Shown here: one piece after another, positions 55,034 to 63,777 of the stretch
Layout of the letters: each line of letters starts with the position of its first letter
How positions within the stretch are numbered: the first letter of the stretch is position 1
Assembly (NCBI RefSeq): GCF_000230995.2
Contig: NC_019973.1
Coordinates: 2,122,001-2,186,000 of the forward strand
DNA length: 64,000 nt
From: Mesorhizobium australicum WSM2073
GTDB lineage: Bacteria; Pseudomonadota; Alphaproteobacteria; Rhizobiales; Rhizobiaceae
Direction of reading: 5' to 3'
Position numbers and translations under genes: made by a program
Notes under the pieces: model-generated
What the model was told of the DNA's origin: nothing
The model's database searches: none
Seen by the model: the letters and a program-made list of their open reading frames with translations, nothing else

Positions 55034-56872
55034 TCAGCTCGCGTTGCCGAGGCCCGCCGCGCGCAGGGCTCCAACCAGCCGCTCGGTCAGATCGGGCGGG
55101 TATTTTCGTTCGATGAAGGTCGCGCGTGGATCGGCGGCGAATTTTGGAAATTTGGCGGTCAGCTCGTCGAGCAGCTTGCGCGCCAGATTGTCCTGGCCGG
55201 CGATCTTGGCACCGATCAACCGGGCTGCAAGATAGTGCGACTTGGTTGCGGTTGTTCTCAAAGAGGAACTGGCGATGGCGGCCTTGTTCGTGTCGCCAAG
55301 CATGAGTTCGCCGGCGAAAAGTCCGAAATCCCACCATGTCGGATGACCGCTGGAGGCGTCCACCGCCTGGGCCAGGATCGGCGTCCCCTCGGCATACCTG
55401 CCAGCGAAAATCAACCCATAGCCGTAAGCTGCGGCCATGGCGAGATCGTAGGGATTAAGGTCATAGGCCTTGCGCATCCAGCGCAGCGCCTCGTCAGCGT
55501 TGCCAAGACGCGAATTGATGTAGCCGTAGGAGCGATGCGCATAAGGACTGGTCGGTCCCATCTGCACGGCGCGATGGGCAAATGTCATCGCCTTCTCGAT
55601 CGTGGCATCCGGCGGATAGGCGTAGTGGTCGTTCACGGCCTCCAGGTGCAGCGAGGCGAGTTCCGAATAGACCAGTGATGACTTGGTGCCGCGTTCGGCG
55701 AGGGTTTCGAGGCAGCGATAGGCGGCCTCGTGGGTCCTGGCGTTCTGGTCGAGATAATATTTGTCGTTGAGCGTCAGGCATTGCGTGAGGACGGTCTGAA
55801 TACCGCTCTGTTCGAGATAGCTGTAGATCGTGCCGGAAGCGGGAAGAGCGGACGTCAAGATGCCGGCTATACGGTTCTCGACAGCGGTCGGTGCGCTGTC
55901 GGCGGCGGTCAGGTTGCGCGACAAAAGCACCCGTCCGGTCGCCACGCTCTGCAGTTCAATCGTGATTTCGCCCGTATCCGGCCCAGGCAGAATATCGAAG
56001 ATGAAGCTTGTGGCATTGGTGGCCGGATCGGTCGTGGCGACCGCGTCGCGACCGATGAAGTCGATCGTATCGAAACCGCTCAGGCCGGCGCGCAGCGATG
56101 CGGCGACACGGCTGGCATCCGTGCCACTGGCCTTGACGGCGATGTAGACGAGCGGCAAGGCCTCGCTGGCGGGAGACGGCTCGATGCTGCCGGTGAGGCC
56201 TGCGGTCTCGAGCGTGGCCGCAAGGTCGCCGCCTGCCAGCAGCGCACCGCTGCCCTGACGCAGGATCAGAACACCAAGCATGGCGATGACGACGGCGATC
56301 GCCATCCAGAAGAATCTGAGGTGACGTGCCACCGACGGCGCCGGCGCAACCATCGGTGCCAGTAAGGCAGGGGCCGCAATGGCACTCTCGGCAGTGCCGC
56401 GTTGCGCCGATGGAGCCGCCGCCGCTCCCGTCTGGATGGCGAGTTCGGCCGTCTCAGGCAAGCGGATCGCATTGAGCTCGTAGGCCGGGACATAGCCGCC
56501 GCGCGGAATGGCTATGCGGACAGGCTCGGCAACACCTTCATTGGCGAAATATTGCTGCAGCAAGTCGCGCAGCCGGCCGGCCTGAACCCGCACCACCGCA
56601 TCGGTCGAAGGATCGAAATCGCCGTCTTTGCCGAAGACATCCATGGCGATGGAAAAGCCCTTGAGCCTGTCGGCTTCGCCTGCCTGTTCGCGCTCGACAA
56701 GATAACGCAACAGCTTGCGTGCCCGTTCGGATCTTCCGAACGTTTCGCTGGCAAGCAGTCGCTCCAATGTTTCGCGCACTGCGGGGGCGGCAGGCGTGGC
56801 ATGCTGCAAGTGTCGATCCTCTCGAAGTCGGCACAGGTTAAGGCACGGATCATATAATGCCCGCACCGCCAT
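55034..56872 (-). CDS. TPR-containing membrane protein with N-terminal wHTH-like domain
   Basis: About 612 residues. The N-terminal 110 residues (ERLLASETFGRSERARKLLR, FGKDGDFDPSTDAVVRVQAG, IPRGGYVPAYE) resemble the winged-helix-like module seen in rhizobial adenylate cyclase/TPR proteins. A membrane helix follows (about 190-210, FFWMAIAVVIAMLGVLIL), then a periplasmic region with TPR-like repeats (about 390-560). The plan resembles CadC-like transmembrane regulators. The start is uncertain: ATG ending at 56872 or TTG ending at 56809 with GAGAGGA upstream. Confidence 0.75.
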   Translation of the reverse strand: MAVRALYDPCLNLCRLREDRHLQHATPAAPAVRETLERLLASETFGRSERARKLLRYLVEREQAGEADRLKGFSIAMDVFGKDGDFDPSTDAVVRVQAGRLRDLLQQYFANEGVAEPVRIAIPRGGYVPAYELNAIRLPETAELAIQTGAAAAPSAQRGTAESAIAAPALLAPMVAPAPSVARHLRFFWMAIAVVIAMLGVLILRQGSGALLAGGDLAATLETAGLTGSIEPSPASEALPLVYIAVKASGTDASRVAASLRAGLSGFDTIDFIGRDAVATTDPATNATSFIFDILPGPDTGEITIELQSVATGRVLLSRNLTAADSAPTAVENRIAGILTSALPASGTIYSYLEQSGIQTVLTQCLTLNDKYYLDQNARTHEAAYRCLETLAERGTKSSLVYSELASLHLEAVNDHYAYPPDATIEKAMTFAHRAVQMGPTSPYAHRSYGYINSRLGNADEALRWMRKAYDLNPYDLAMAAAYGYGLIFAGRYAEGTPILAQAVDASSGHPTWWDFGLFAGELMLGDTNKAAIASSSLRTTATKSHYLAARLIGAKIAGQDNLARKLLDELTAKFPKFAADPRATFIERKYPPDLTERLVGALRAAGLGNAS

Positions 56873-57017
56873 ACAAGTATACACCCATTATGCGATCGCG
56901 TACCCCACCGGATATTTTCCCGGTGGTTAATGAGCCGCGACAGGATAGCCAGGATGCCGGAGCAATCCTTATTGAATCCCATGGATGCCAAGACCTTGTT
57001 CAGGCCCGAAGGATGGC

Positions 57018-57047
57018 GGCGCGAGAGCCAATCCCGGCTCTCGCGCC
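57018..57047. terminator. GC-rich hairpin after leuA
   Basis: GGCGCGAGAGCC and its exact inverse flank AATCCC, giving a 12-bp stem 9 bp after the leuA stop. No T-tract follows on the minus strand, so it may end transcription poorly or protect the mRNA 3' end. Confidence 0.55.
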
Positions 57048-57056
57048 GACGGTAAA

Positions 57057-58796
57057 CTATCGCGCGTTGCGGCCGACGATACGATTGGCCGCTGACGTTA
57101 CCGCTTCCAGTGAGGCAGCGACGATGTTGGTGTTGATGCCGGCGCCGAACAGCTTGCCGCCGGGATATTCCATCTCGACATAGGAGATAGCCGACGCATT
57201 CGAGCCGCGCTGCATCGAATGCTCGGAATAATCGAGCACCGACATCTCGACGCCGACATGGCGTGACAGCGCATCGACGAAGCCGTCGATCGGGCCGGTG
57301 CCGGTGCCTGATATCGTCACTTCCTTGCCGTTGTCGAGGATGACCGCCTCGACCACGCGCCGGCCCTTCACCTCGGTGGCCGGGTAAGTGTGATGATCGA
57401 GGAATTTCAGACGGGCGCCAGGCTGGTCGACATAGGTTTCGAGGAAGCGGTCATGAATACGCTTGGCCGACACTTCCTTGCCTTCGGCGTCGGTGATCGC
57501 CTGGATAGCCTGACTGAATTCGATCTGCAGGTTGCGCGGCAAATTGAGGCCGTAATCGGCCTGCAGCACATAGGCAATGCCGCCCTTGCCCGACTGCGAG
57601 TTGATGCGGATGATGGCCTCATAGCTGCGGCCGACATCGGCCGGATCGATTGGCAGGTATGGCACTTCCCAGTGCGGTGTGTTGGCCTTCTTCAAGGCCT
57701 TCATGCCCTTGTTGATGGCGTCCTGGTGCGAGCCGGAAAAAGCAGTGTAGACGAGTTCGCCGACATAGGGGTGGCGCTCGGGAATCTTCAGCTGGTTCGA
57801 ATATTCGTAGACATCCTTCATCCGGTTGATGTCGGAGCAGTCGATGCCCGGATCGACGCCTTGCGTGTACATGTTGAGCGCCAAGGTGACGATGTCGACA
57901 TTGCCGGTGCGCTCGCCATTGCCGAACAGCGTGCCCTCGACGCGGTCGGCGCCAGCCATCAAGCCGAGTTCGGTGGTGGCGATGCCGGTGCCACGATCAT
58001 TGTGCGGATGCAGCGAGATGATCAGGTTTTCGCGGTTGTCGAGATTGCGGCACATCCACTCGATGCGGTCGGCATAGATGTTGGGCGTCGACATCTCGAC
58101 CGTCGACGGCAGGTTGATGATCAGCTTGTTGTCGGGTGTTGGCCTGACGATCTCGGTGACGGCGTTGCAGATCTCCAGAGCGACCTCGAGTTCGGTGCCG
58201 GTGAAGCTCTCCGGCGAATATTCGAAGCGATAGCCGCCGCCGGCCCTGGCAGCCATGTCGGTGATCATCTTGGCCGCGTCGGTCGCGATACGCTTGATGC
58301 CGCCGACATCTTTCTCGAAGACGACGCGACGCTGCAACTCGCTGGTCGAGTTGTAGAAATGCACGATCGGGTTGGCAGCGCCCTTCAGCGCCTCGAAGGT
58401 GCGGCTGATCAGTTCAGGCCGGCACTGCACCAGCACCTGCAACGACACATCGGCCGGCACGCTGCCTTGCTCGATGCACCAGCGCGCGAAGTCGAAATCG
58501 GTCTGCGAAGCCGAGGGGAAGCCGATCTCGATTTCCTTGAAGCCCATGTCGAGCAGCAGGCCGAACATGCGCGCCTTGCGCTCGTGGCCCATCGGATCGA
58601 TCAGCGCCTGGTTGCCGTCGCGCAGGTCGACCGAGCACCAGATCGGCGCCTTGTCGATCACCTTCGAGGGCCAGGTCCGGTCGGTGAGGCCGACGGTCGG
58701 GTAGGGTTGATATTTGCGGGCTGCGTCCGGCATGCCCCGGCCAACTTGCTTGCCGGTCGCGGCCTCGCTGGCGCGGATGTCTTCTCGTGCGTTCAT
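57057..58796 (-). CDS. leuA: 2-isopropylmalate synthase LeuA
   Basis: 579 residues, the long LeuA form. It condenses acetyl-CoA with 2-oxoisovalerate in leucine synthesis. Catalytic TIM barrel (about 55-340) with VDLRDGNQALIDPM and the metal motif SLHPHNDRGTG; C-terminal allosteric domain (about 430-575) with GSNASAISYVEME, which senses leucine. The ATG ending at 58796 has GGGAGAAA upstream. A Leu-rich leader peptide and hairpins lie before it, so synthesis is probably controlled by leucine supply. Confidence 0.96.
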   Translation of the reverse strand: MNAREDIRASEAATGKQVGRGMPDAARKYQPYPTVGLTDRTWPSKVIDKAPIWCSVDLRDGNQALIDPMGHERKARMFGLLLDMGFKEIEIGFPSASQTDFDFARWCIEQGSVPADVSLQVLVQCRPELISRTFEALKGAANPIVHFYNSTSELQRRVVFEKDVGGIKRIATDAAKMITDMAARAGGGYRFEYSPESFTGTELEVALEICNAVTEIVRPTPDNKLIINLPSTVEMSTPNIYADRIEWMCRNLDNRENLIISLHPHNDRGTGIATTELGLMAGADRVEGTLFGNGERTGNVDIVTLALNMYTQGVDPGIDCSDINRMKDVYEYSNQLKIPERHPYVGELVYTAFSGSHQDAINKGMKALKKANTPHWEVPYLPIDPADVGRSYEAIIRINSQSGKGGIAYVLQADYGLNLPRNLQIEFSQAIQAITDAEGKEVSAKRIHDRFLETYVDQPGARLKFLDHHTYPATEVKGRRVVEAVILDNGKEVTISGTGTGPIDGFVDALSRHVGVEMSVLDYSEHSMQRGSNASAISYVEMEYPGGKLFGAGINTNIVAASLEAVTSAANRIVGRNAR

Positions 58797-58893
58797 CGTC
58801 GTTTCTCCCGGCGGCTGGCGGGTCCACCTTTCAGGCGGATGTGGAGCCAAGCGGCGCCTTTACCAGAATTTCGTTCGCTTGATATGATTTGCC

Positions 58894-58938
58894 AAGGAGC
58901 ATTTGCTTGCGCGGCGGTTCGACCGCCGGGCGCTCCTT
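58894..58938 (-). promoter_or_regulatory. Leader hairpins between leader peptide and leuA
   Basis: On the minus strand AAGGAGC (58938-58932) can pair with GCTCCTT (58900-58894), enclosing an inner GGCGGT/ACCGCC hairpin (58927-58913). The 5' arm overlaps the stop codon of the leader peptide, so a ribosome at the stop would open it, as in amino acid attenuators. A T-tract is not seen, so the effect may be on Rho or translation rather than intrinsic termination. Confidence 0.5.
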
Positions 58939-59054
58939 CAGCGAACCCGGCGATCGCCGATAAGGCCGAGAAGAAGCAGGGTCGAGGCAAGCGCGCGCAC
59001 GGTCTCGCCGGCAAAGCCGGTCTGACGGGAAGCGGTGGTGGGGCGCGTGTTCAT
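58938..59054 (-). CDS. leuA leader peptide (Leu-rich, attenuation)
   Basis: 38 residues beginning MNTRPTTASRQTGFAGE and containing STLLLLGLIGDRRVR at the end: four Leu codons in a row plus another two residues later. GAGAGCGG precedes the ATG. It lies 142 bp upstream of leuA on the same strand with hairpins starting at its stop codon. Ribosome stalling on the Leu run at low leucyl-tRNA is the expected mechanism. Too short for most gene callers. Confidence 0.72.
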   Translation of the reverse strand: MNTRPTTASRQTGFAGETVRALASTLLLLGLIGDRRVR

Positions 59055-59197
59055 GGCCGCTCTCATACAGGAGCGGCCTGTTGGAGGCAAGCGGGCCGGC
59101 CCCCGTCGAATTTTATCTTAACGCGGATGCTCTTCCCCGCGCGCCGCAAATGCGCCAGACTTGGCTTCCGGCGGGGTGCCGTCGGCAGGGGGCGTTC

Positions 59198-60364
59198 ATG
59201 AATTTCGTGTTCTTCTCGCCGCATTTTCCCGCCAATGGCGCCGATTTCTGCGACCGGCTGAAGAAGGCCGGCGCGACCGTGCTCGGCGTTGGCGATGCGC
59301 CCTATGATGCGCTCGACGGCAAGCTGAAGCAGGCGCTTTCGGAATACTATCGCGTCGCCGACATGGAGGATTACGAGCCGGTGTTCCGGGCGATAGGCCA
59401 TTTCATCCACAAATGGGGCCGCATCGACCGGTTCGAATCGCTCAACGAGCACTGGCTGGAGCTGGAAGCCAACATCCGCACCGACTTCAACATCTACGGC
59501 ACCAAGCTCGATTTCGTGAAGAATCTGAAGCGCAAGAGCCGCATGCGCGCCTTCTTCCGCAAGAGCGGTGTCGAGACGATCGCGCAGCGCAAATGCTCCG
59601 ACCGGGCCGGCGCCATGACCTTCATCCGCCGCGTCGGCTACCCCGTGGTGGTGAAGCCGGATTCGGGCTCCGGCGCTTCGAACACGTTCAAGATCTCCAA
59701 TCCGAAAGAGCTCGACCAGTTCTTCCGGGACAAGCCGGAGGACGTGACCTTCGTCATGGAGCAGTTCATCGAAGGGCTGGTTGTGACCTATGACGGATTG
59801 ATCAACCGTGACGGCGAGGTGGTGCTGGCGGCCAGCCATCGCTACGACCAGAGCGTCATGGACGTGGTCAACAAGGACCGCCACATGAGCTACACCTGCT
59901 TTCCCCGGATCAGGCCTGCCGTCGAGGAGGCCGGCCGCAAGATCCTGAAAGCATTCGACGTGCGCGAACGCTTTTTCCATATCGAATTGTTCGAGACCAG
60001 GGACGACCGCATCATCGCGCTGGAGGTCAACATGCGGCCGCCCGGCGCCTGGATGACCGACGCGATCAACTACACGTTCGACATCGATGTCTACGCGGCA
60101 TGGGCGGACATGGTGGTCAAGGATGCCGTCGGCGGCCCCTATGAGGGCAAGTATTTCACCGCCTATGCCAGCCGCAAGCGCCACCTCGACTATTTGCATA
60201 GCCACGCGGACGTGCTAGCCGCCCACCGCGACAAGATCGTCCATCATCAGCCGATAGAAGAGGTTTTCAGCCGGGCCATGGGAAATTACGCCTACCAGAT
60301 GCGCTCGAAGGATCAGGCTGATCTGCGCGAGGCGGTGGCCTATATCCACGCCGAAAAGGCTTGA
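59198..60364 (+). CDS. ATP-grasp ligase of unknown substrate
   Basis: 388 residues. ATP-grasp domain (about 115-310): GYPVVVKPDSGSGASNTFKI (nucleotide-binding Lys and glycine loop), VMEQFIEGLVVTYDGL and metal ligands in ALEVNMRPPGAW. The N-terminal domain begins FVFFSPHFPANGADFCDRL. It should join a carboxylate to an amine or thiol using ATP, but its own group is uncharacterised as far as I know. GGCAGGGGG precedes the ATG. It is 3 bp from an esterase-like gene, so the two act together. Confidence 0.82.
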   Translation: MNFVFFSPHFPANGADFCDRLKKAGATVLGVGDAPYDALDGKLKQALSEYYRVADMEDYEPVFRAIGHFIHKWGRIDRFESLNEHWLELEANIRTDFNIYGTKLDFVKNLKRKSRMRAFFRKSGVETIAQRKCSDRAGAMTFIRRVGYPVVVKPDSGSGASNTFKISNPKELDQFFRDKPEDVTFVMEQFIEGLVVTYDGLINRDGEVVLAASHRYDQSVMDVVNKDRHMSYTCFPRIRPAVEEAGRKILKAFDVRERFFHIELFETRDDRIIALEVNMRPPGAWMTDAINYTFDIDVYAAWADMVVKDAVGGPYEGKYFTAYASRKRHLDYLHSHADVLAAHRDKIVHHQPIEEVFSRAMGNYAYQMRSKDQADLREAVAYIHAEKA

Positions 60365-60367
60365 GGC

Positions 60368-61144
60368 ATGGACATTTCCTATCACAAGGTCTTCGCCCGC
60401 AATCTCGGCCGCGACATGGAGTACAAGCGCTACGGGCATGCCGGCCGGCCGGTCGTGGTGTTCCCGACCTCGCAGGGCCGGTTCTACCAGTTCGAAGATT
60501 CCGGCGGAGCGGGGGCGCTCGCCGAGTTCATCGATACCGGCCGCATCCAGCTGTTCACCGTCGACGGCATCGATACAGAATCCTTCTTCGCCAGGGATGT
60601 CGATGCCGTGCATCGCATCGACCGGCACGAGGCCTATTTCCGCTATCTGCGCGAGGAGGCGCTGCCGGAATTTCTGGAAACCGCCGCGCAAGCCAATGGC
60701 GGACGGCGGTTGAAGCCGCTGTTCTCGGGCTGTTCGATGGGCGGCTACCATTCCTCGAACTTCGTCTTCCGGTTTCCCGAGCTCGCCAGCGGCGTCATCT
60801 CGCTGTCGGGTGTCTATTCGGCCCGCGATTTCTTCGGCAAGGCGCTCGACGGCGACATCTTCTACAATTCGCCGCTCGATTATCTGCCAGGGATCGTCGA
60901 CCCGAAACTGCTGGCGCGGCTGAAGGCGCTCAGGCTGATCTTCTGCTGCGGGCAGGGCGCATGGGAAGAGCGCATGCTGGTCGAGACCCGCCAGCTGGAA
61001 CAGATACTGCGCGACAAATCCATTCCGGCCTGGGTCGACTATTGGGGCGGCGACGTCAGCCATGACTGGCCGTGGTGGCACAAGCAGCTGGCTTATTTCT
61101 TCGGCCGCTGGCTGGATGACGATCTGATGCACAGGCTGGACTAA
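60368..61144 (+). CDS. Esterase-like alpha/beta hydrolase paired with the ATP-grasp ligase
   Basis: 258 residues with an esterase D/PF00756-like fold: VVVFPTSQGRFYQFED, nucleophile elbow FSGCSMGGYHSSNFVF (Ser), ISLSGVYSARDFFG, FCCGQGAWEE and a late His in GGDVSHDWPWWHKQL. It starts 3 bp after the ligase stop, a tight operon. No signal peptide. It may cleave or edit the ligase product or supply its substrate; function is open. Confidence 0.82.
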   Translation: MDISYHKVFARNLGRDMEYKRYGHAGRPVVVFPTSQGRFYQFEDSGGAGALAEFIDTGRIQLFTVDGIDTESFFARDVDAVHRIDRHEAYFRYLREEALPEFLETAAQANGGRRLKPLFSGCSMGGYHSSNFVFRFPELASGVISLSGVYSARDFFGKALDGDIFYNSPLDYLPGIVDPKLLARLKALRLIFCCGQGAWEERMLVETRQLEQILRDKSIPAWVDYWGGDVSHDWPWWHKQLAYFFGRWLDDDLMHRLD

Positions 61145-61183
61145 GGTGCATTGATATTCAGCTGGCCTGCGAATGGCTGACGC

Positions 61184-62719
61184 CTACCCCTCCTGGCAGG
61201 CCGGCAGGGGTGCGGTCTGGTGCTCCGCCGCGGATCCGCGGCGCAGACCGAGAAAGACGACGAGGGCGGTGACGATGGTGATTGCCGCCAGCACGATCAG
61301 CAGCCTGTCGAACGCCGTTTCGTAGGCCTCGACCAGCACGGCGGCGCCAGCCGCCGGCAAATGGTGCGCGGTTCCACCGACATTGCCGGTCACCAGCAAT
61401 TGCGCCGCGGCGGCCGCGTCGCTGGAAGGCGCAGCGCCCCGAGCGGCGAGTTGCGCGGCGGTAAAGCCTGACAGGGTCGCCATGACGATGGCCAGCGCCA
61501 CACCTTCGCAAGCGACACGGGTGGTGTTGAAGATGCCGACCGCCATCCCGGCCCGCTCCGTCGGCACGACGCTGACGGCGAGCCCGTCCATCAACCCCCA
61601 AGGCAAGGCGATGCCGACGCCGATCAGGATCAGTGGCGCGACCAGCGCAACCTCAACCGGGGGCGTCAGGCTCAGCCAGACCAGGCCGGCCGCCGCGACG
61701 AGCAGGCCGACGCCGCAGATCGTGGCCGGAGCGATCCAGCGCGCCAGCTGGCCGGCGAGCAAGGGCAGGAACAACAACGGTCCGGAGAGGCAGATCATCA
61801 ATTGCCCGGCCTTGATCTCGCTCATCCCCTCGATGCCGATGAAGCGGATCGGTAAAAGTACGAGCAGGACGACGAAGCCATAGGCGGGCGCCGCCGCAAG
61901 AAACTGGACGCCGACGAAGCGAGGAAAGCGAAACAGGGTGAGATCGAGCATCGGCCGGCGCACGCGCCGCTCGGCGACGACAAACAGCACAAAGCAAAGG
62001 ACGGCGACGCCGAGAAGCGTTGCCACCAGCGGGTCGGTCCAGCCGCTCTGGGGTGCCTGGAGCACGCCATAGGTCAGCGAGGCCAGCGCGAAGGTGAACG
62101 TGGTGGCGCCCGCCCAGTCGAGGCCGGTCGCATCCGGATCACGCGATTCCCTGATGGTGCGCAGGCCGAGGGTTGCCGAGGCAGCCGCGAGCGCCATCAC
62201 CAGAACAAAGATCGACCGCCAGCCGAAGGCGGCGATGAGCAGGCCGGAGGCGATCGGGCCGAAGGCCAGCCCGATGCCGAAACTGGTGCCGAGAAAGGAG
62301 AAGGCGCGCAGCCGCGATGGTCCCTCGAATTCCTGGGCAAGTGCGGAGGCGCCGCCAGCGAAGGCCAAGGCACTGCCGAGCCCTTGCGCGGCCCTGAAGA
62401 CGTCGAACCTGGTGATGTCGGACGCCAGCATCGCGCCGAGCGAGGCGATAATGTAGAGGGCGAGACCGACGAGGAAGATCCGCTTGCGGCCATGATTATC
62501 GGCCAGCGCTCCGGCCGCCATCAGGCTGGCGGCGAAGGTCAGCATAAAGGCGTTGGTCACCCAGTTGAGCGCGATCGGGCTGCCGCCGAGATCGGCCGCG
62601 ATGCGGGAGAGCGCGACGGCCGGGCCGGTGAAGGTCAGAGGCATCGTCATAGCGGCGAGGCATACCGACAGGAGCACGAGCCATCGCTCGGCCGGGCCGG
62701 TGGTGGTCTTCAAGGTCAT
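61184..62719 (-). CDS. MFS multidrug-type exporter, DHA2 (14-helix) family
   Basis: 511 residues with about 14 membrane helices. MFS loop motif ALADNHGRKRIFLVG after helix 2, and motif C-like SFGIGLAFGPIASGLL in helix 5. Family members export drugs or dyes by proton antiport. Divergent from a LysR gene with a palindrome in the spacer, so likely under its control. Confidence 0.88.
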   Translation of the reverse strand: MTLKTTTGPAERWLVLLSVCLAAMTMPLTFTGPAVALSRIAADLGGSPIALNWVTNAFMLTFAASLMAAGALADNHGRKRIFLVGLALYIIASLGAMLASDITRFDVFRAAQGLGSALAFAGGASALAQEFEGPSRLRAFSFLGTSFGIGLAFGPIASGLLIAAFGWRSIFVLVMALAAASATLGLRTIRESRDPDATGLDWAGATTFTFALASLTYGVLQAPQSGWTDPLVATLLGVAVLCFVLFVVAERRVRRPMLDLTLFRFPRFVGVQFLAAAPAYGFVVLLVLLPIRFIGIEGMSEIKAGQLMICLSGPLLFLPLLAGQLARWIAPATICGVGLLVAAAGLVWLSLTPPVEVALVAPLILIGVGIALPWGLMDGLAVSVVPTERAGMAVGIFNTTRVACEGVALAIVMATLSGFTAAQLAARGAAPSSDAAAAAQLLVTGNVGGTAHHLPAAGAAVLVEAYETAFDRLLIVLAAITIVTALVVFLGLRRGSAAEHQTAPLPACQEG

Positions 62720-62802
62720 GGGTTTTTCCTATCTGAGCGGTCTGCGCCGGCATGCGCGCAACCGCGGCGCCGATCATGCGGACCAAGATAGGTCAGAGAC
62801 AG

Positions 62803-62832
62803 ATCAGGAATAATAGTATTAAATATCCTGAT
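62803..62832. promoter_or_regulatory. Inverted repeat between MFS and LysR genes
   Basis: ATCAGGA and TCCTGAT flank a 16-base AT-rich spacer that contains TAATAGTATTA. The position, between divergent genes and 31 bp before the LysR start, fits a LysR binding site overlapping both promoters. Confidence 0.5.
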
Positions 62833-62863
62833 ATAACGGACTGAAACGCTCGAATGGAGCAGC

Positions 62864-63754
62864 ATGGTGGATCGCCTCAGCGGCCTTCTGGCTTTCGCCC
62901 GCACCGCCGAGTTCGGCAGCTTCGTCGCCGCCGGCCGGGCGCTCGGCATCTCCGCTTCAGCGGTCGGCAAAAGCGTCGCGCGGCTCGAACAGGAACTCGG
63001 CGTGCGGCTGCTGCAGCGCTCCACGCGGCGGATCGGCCTGACGGAGGAGGGCAAGCTGTTCAACGACCGCGTGCGGCGCATCCTCGACGACATCGACGAT
63101 GCCGAGGCAATGCTGTCGCGGACAAGGGAGACGCCGCGTGGGCGGTTGCGCGTCTCCACCCCGATCGTCACCTACCATCTTTTGCTGCCGGTGCTGTCGG
63201 AGTTCATGGCCCGCTATCCCGAGATCGAGCTCGATATCGATTTCAACGACCGGATCGTCGACGTCATCGAGGAAGGCATCGACGTCGCCATCCGCAGCGG
63301 CGAGCTGCCTGATTCACGATTGGTGTCCAGACCCATTGCGCCCTTCCGCATGCTGCTGTGCGCGGCTCCCTCCTACCTCGATCGCCATGGCACTCCCGGT
63401 GTGCCGGCGGATCTCATCAGGCATTTCGGCATAAACTTCCGCTATCTCAACAGCGGCAGGCTGCTGGACTGGCCGTTCATTACCGGGAGCGCCCAACCGC
63501 TGATCCGTTCGATGCTGACCTGCAACAACATGGAAGCTTTGAAAGGCGCCACGATCGCCGGACTCGGCATCGCCTGCATGCCCGATTTCCTGGTGCGGGA
63601 TGCCCTGCGCGAGGACCGGCTGCGCACCGTGCTTGACGATCATGTCGACGGCCGTGGCCAGTTCCGGATGCTATGGCCCTCCAATCGCCATCTGTCGCCA
63701 AAGGTGCGGGTTTTCGTCGATTTCCTGCCCGAACGCCTGGCAGCCGCGCGATAG
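62864..63754 (+). CDS. LysR-family transcriptional regulator
   Basis: 296 residues. N-terminal winged HTH (about 5-65, FGSFVAAGRALGISASAVGKSVARLE) and a C-terminal ligand-binding domain of PBP2 type (about 90-290, YPEIELDIDFNDRIVDVIEE, GIDVAIRSGELPDS). Subgroup resembles DsdC/CrgA-like regulators of divergent transporters. It probably regulates the exporter gene at 61184 and itself. Confidence 0.9.
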   Translation: MVDRLSGLLAFARTAEFGSFVAAGRALGISASAVGKSVARLEQELGVRLLQRSTRRIGLTEEGKLFNDRVRRILDDIDDAEAMLSRTRETPRGRLRVSTPIVTYHLLLPVLSEFMARYPEIELDIDFNDRIVDVIEEGIDVAIRSGELPDSRLVSRPIAPFRMLLCAAPSYLDRHGTPGVPADLIRHFGINFRYLNSGRLLDWPFITGSAQPLIRSMLTCNNMEALKGATIAGLGIACMPDFLVRDALREDRLRTVLDDHVDGRGQFRMLWPSNRHLSPKVRVFVDFLPERLAAAR

Positions 63755-63777
63755 CGGTGCCCTGGTGGCAGCCCTCA

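Noticed and set aside
57390..59201. 603-codon plus-strand frame opposite leuA
   Set aside because: Antisense shadow; leuA on the minus strand is unambiguous.
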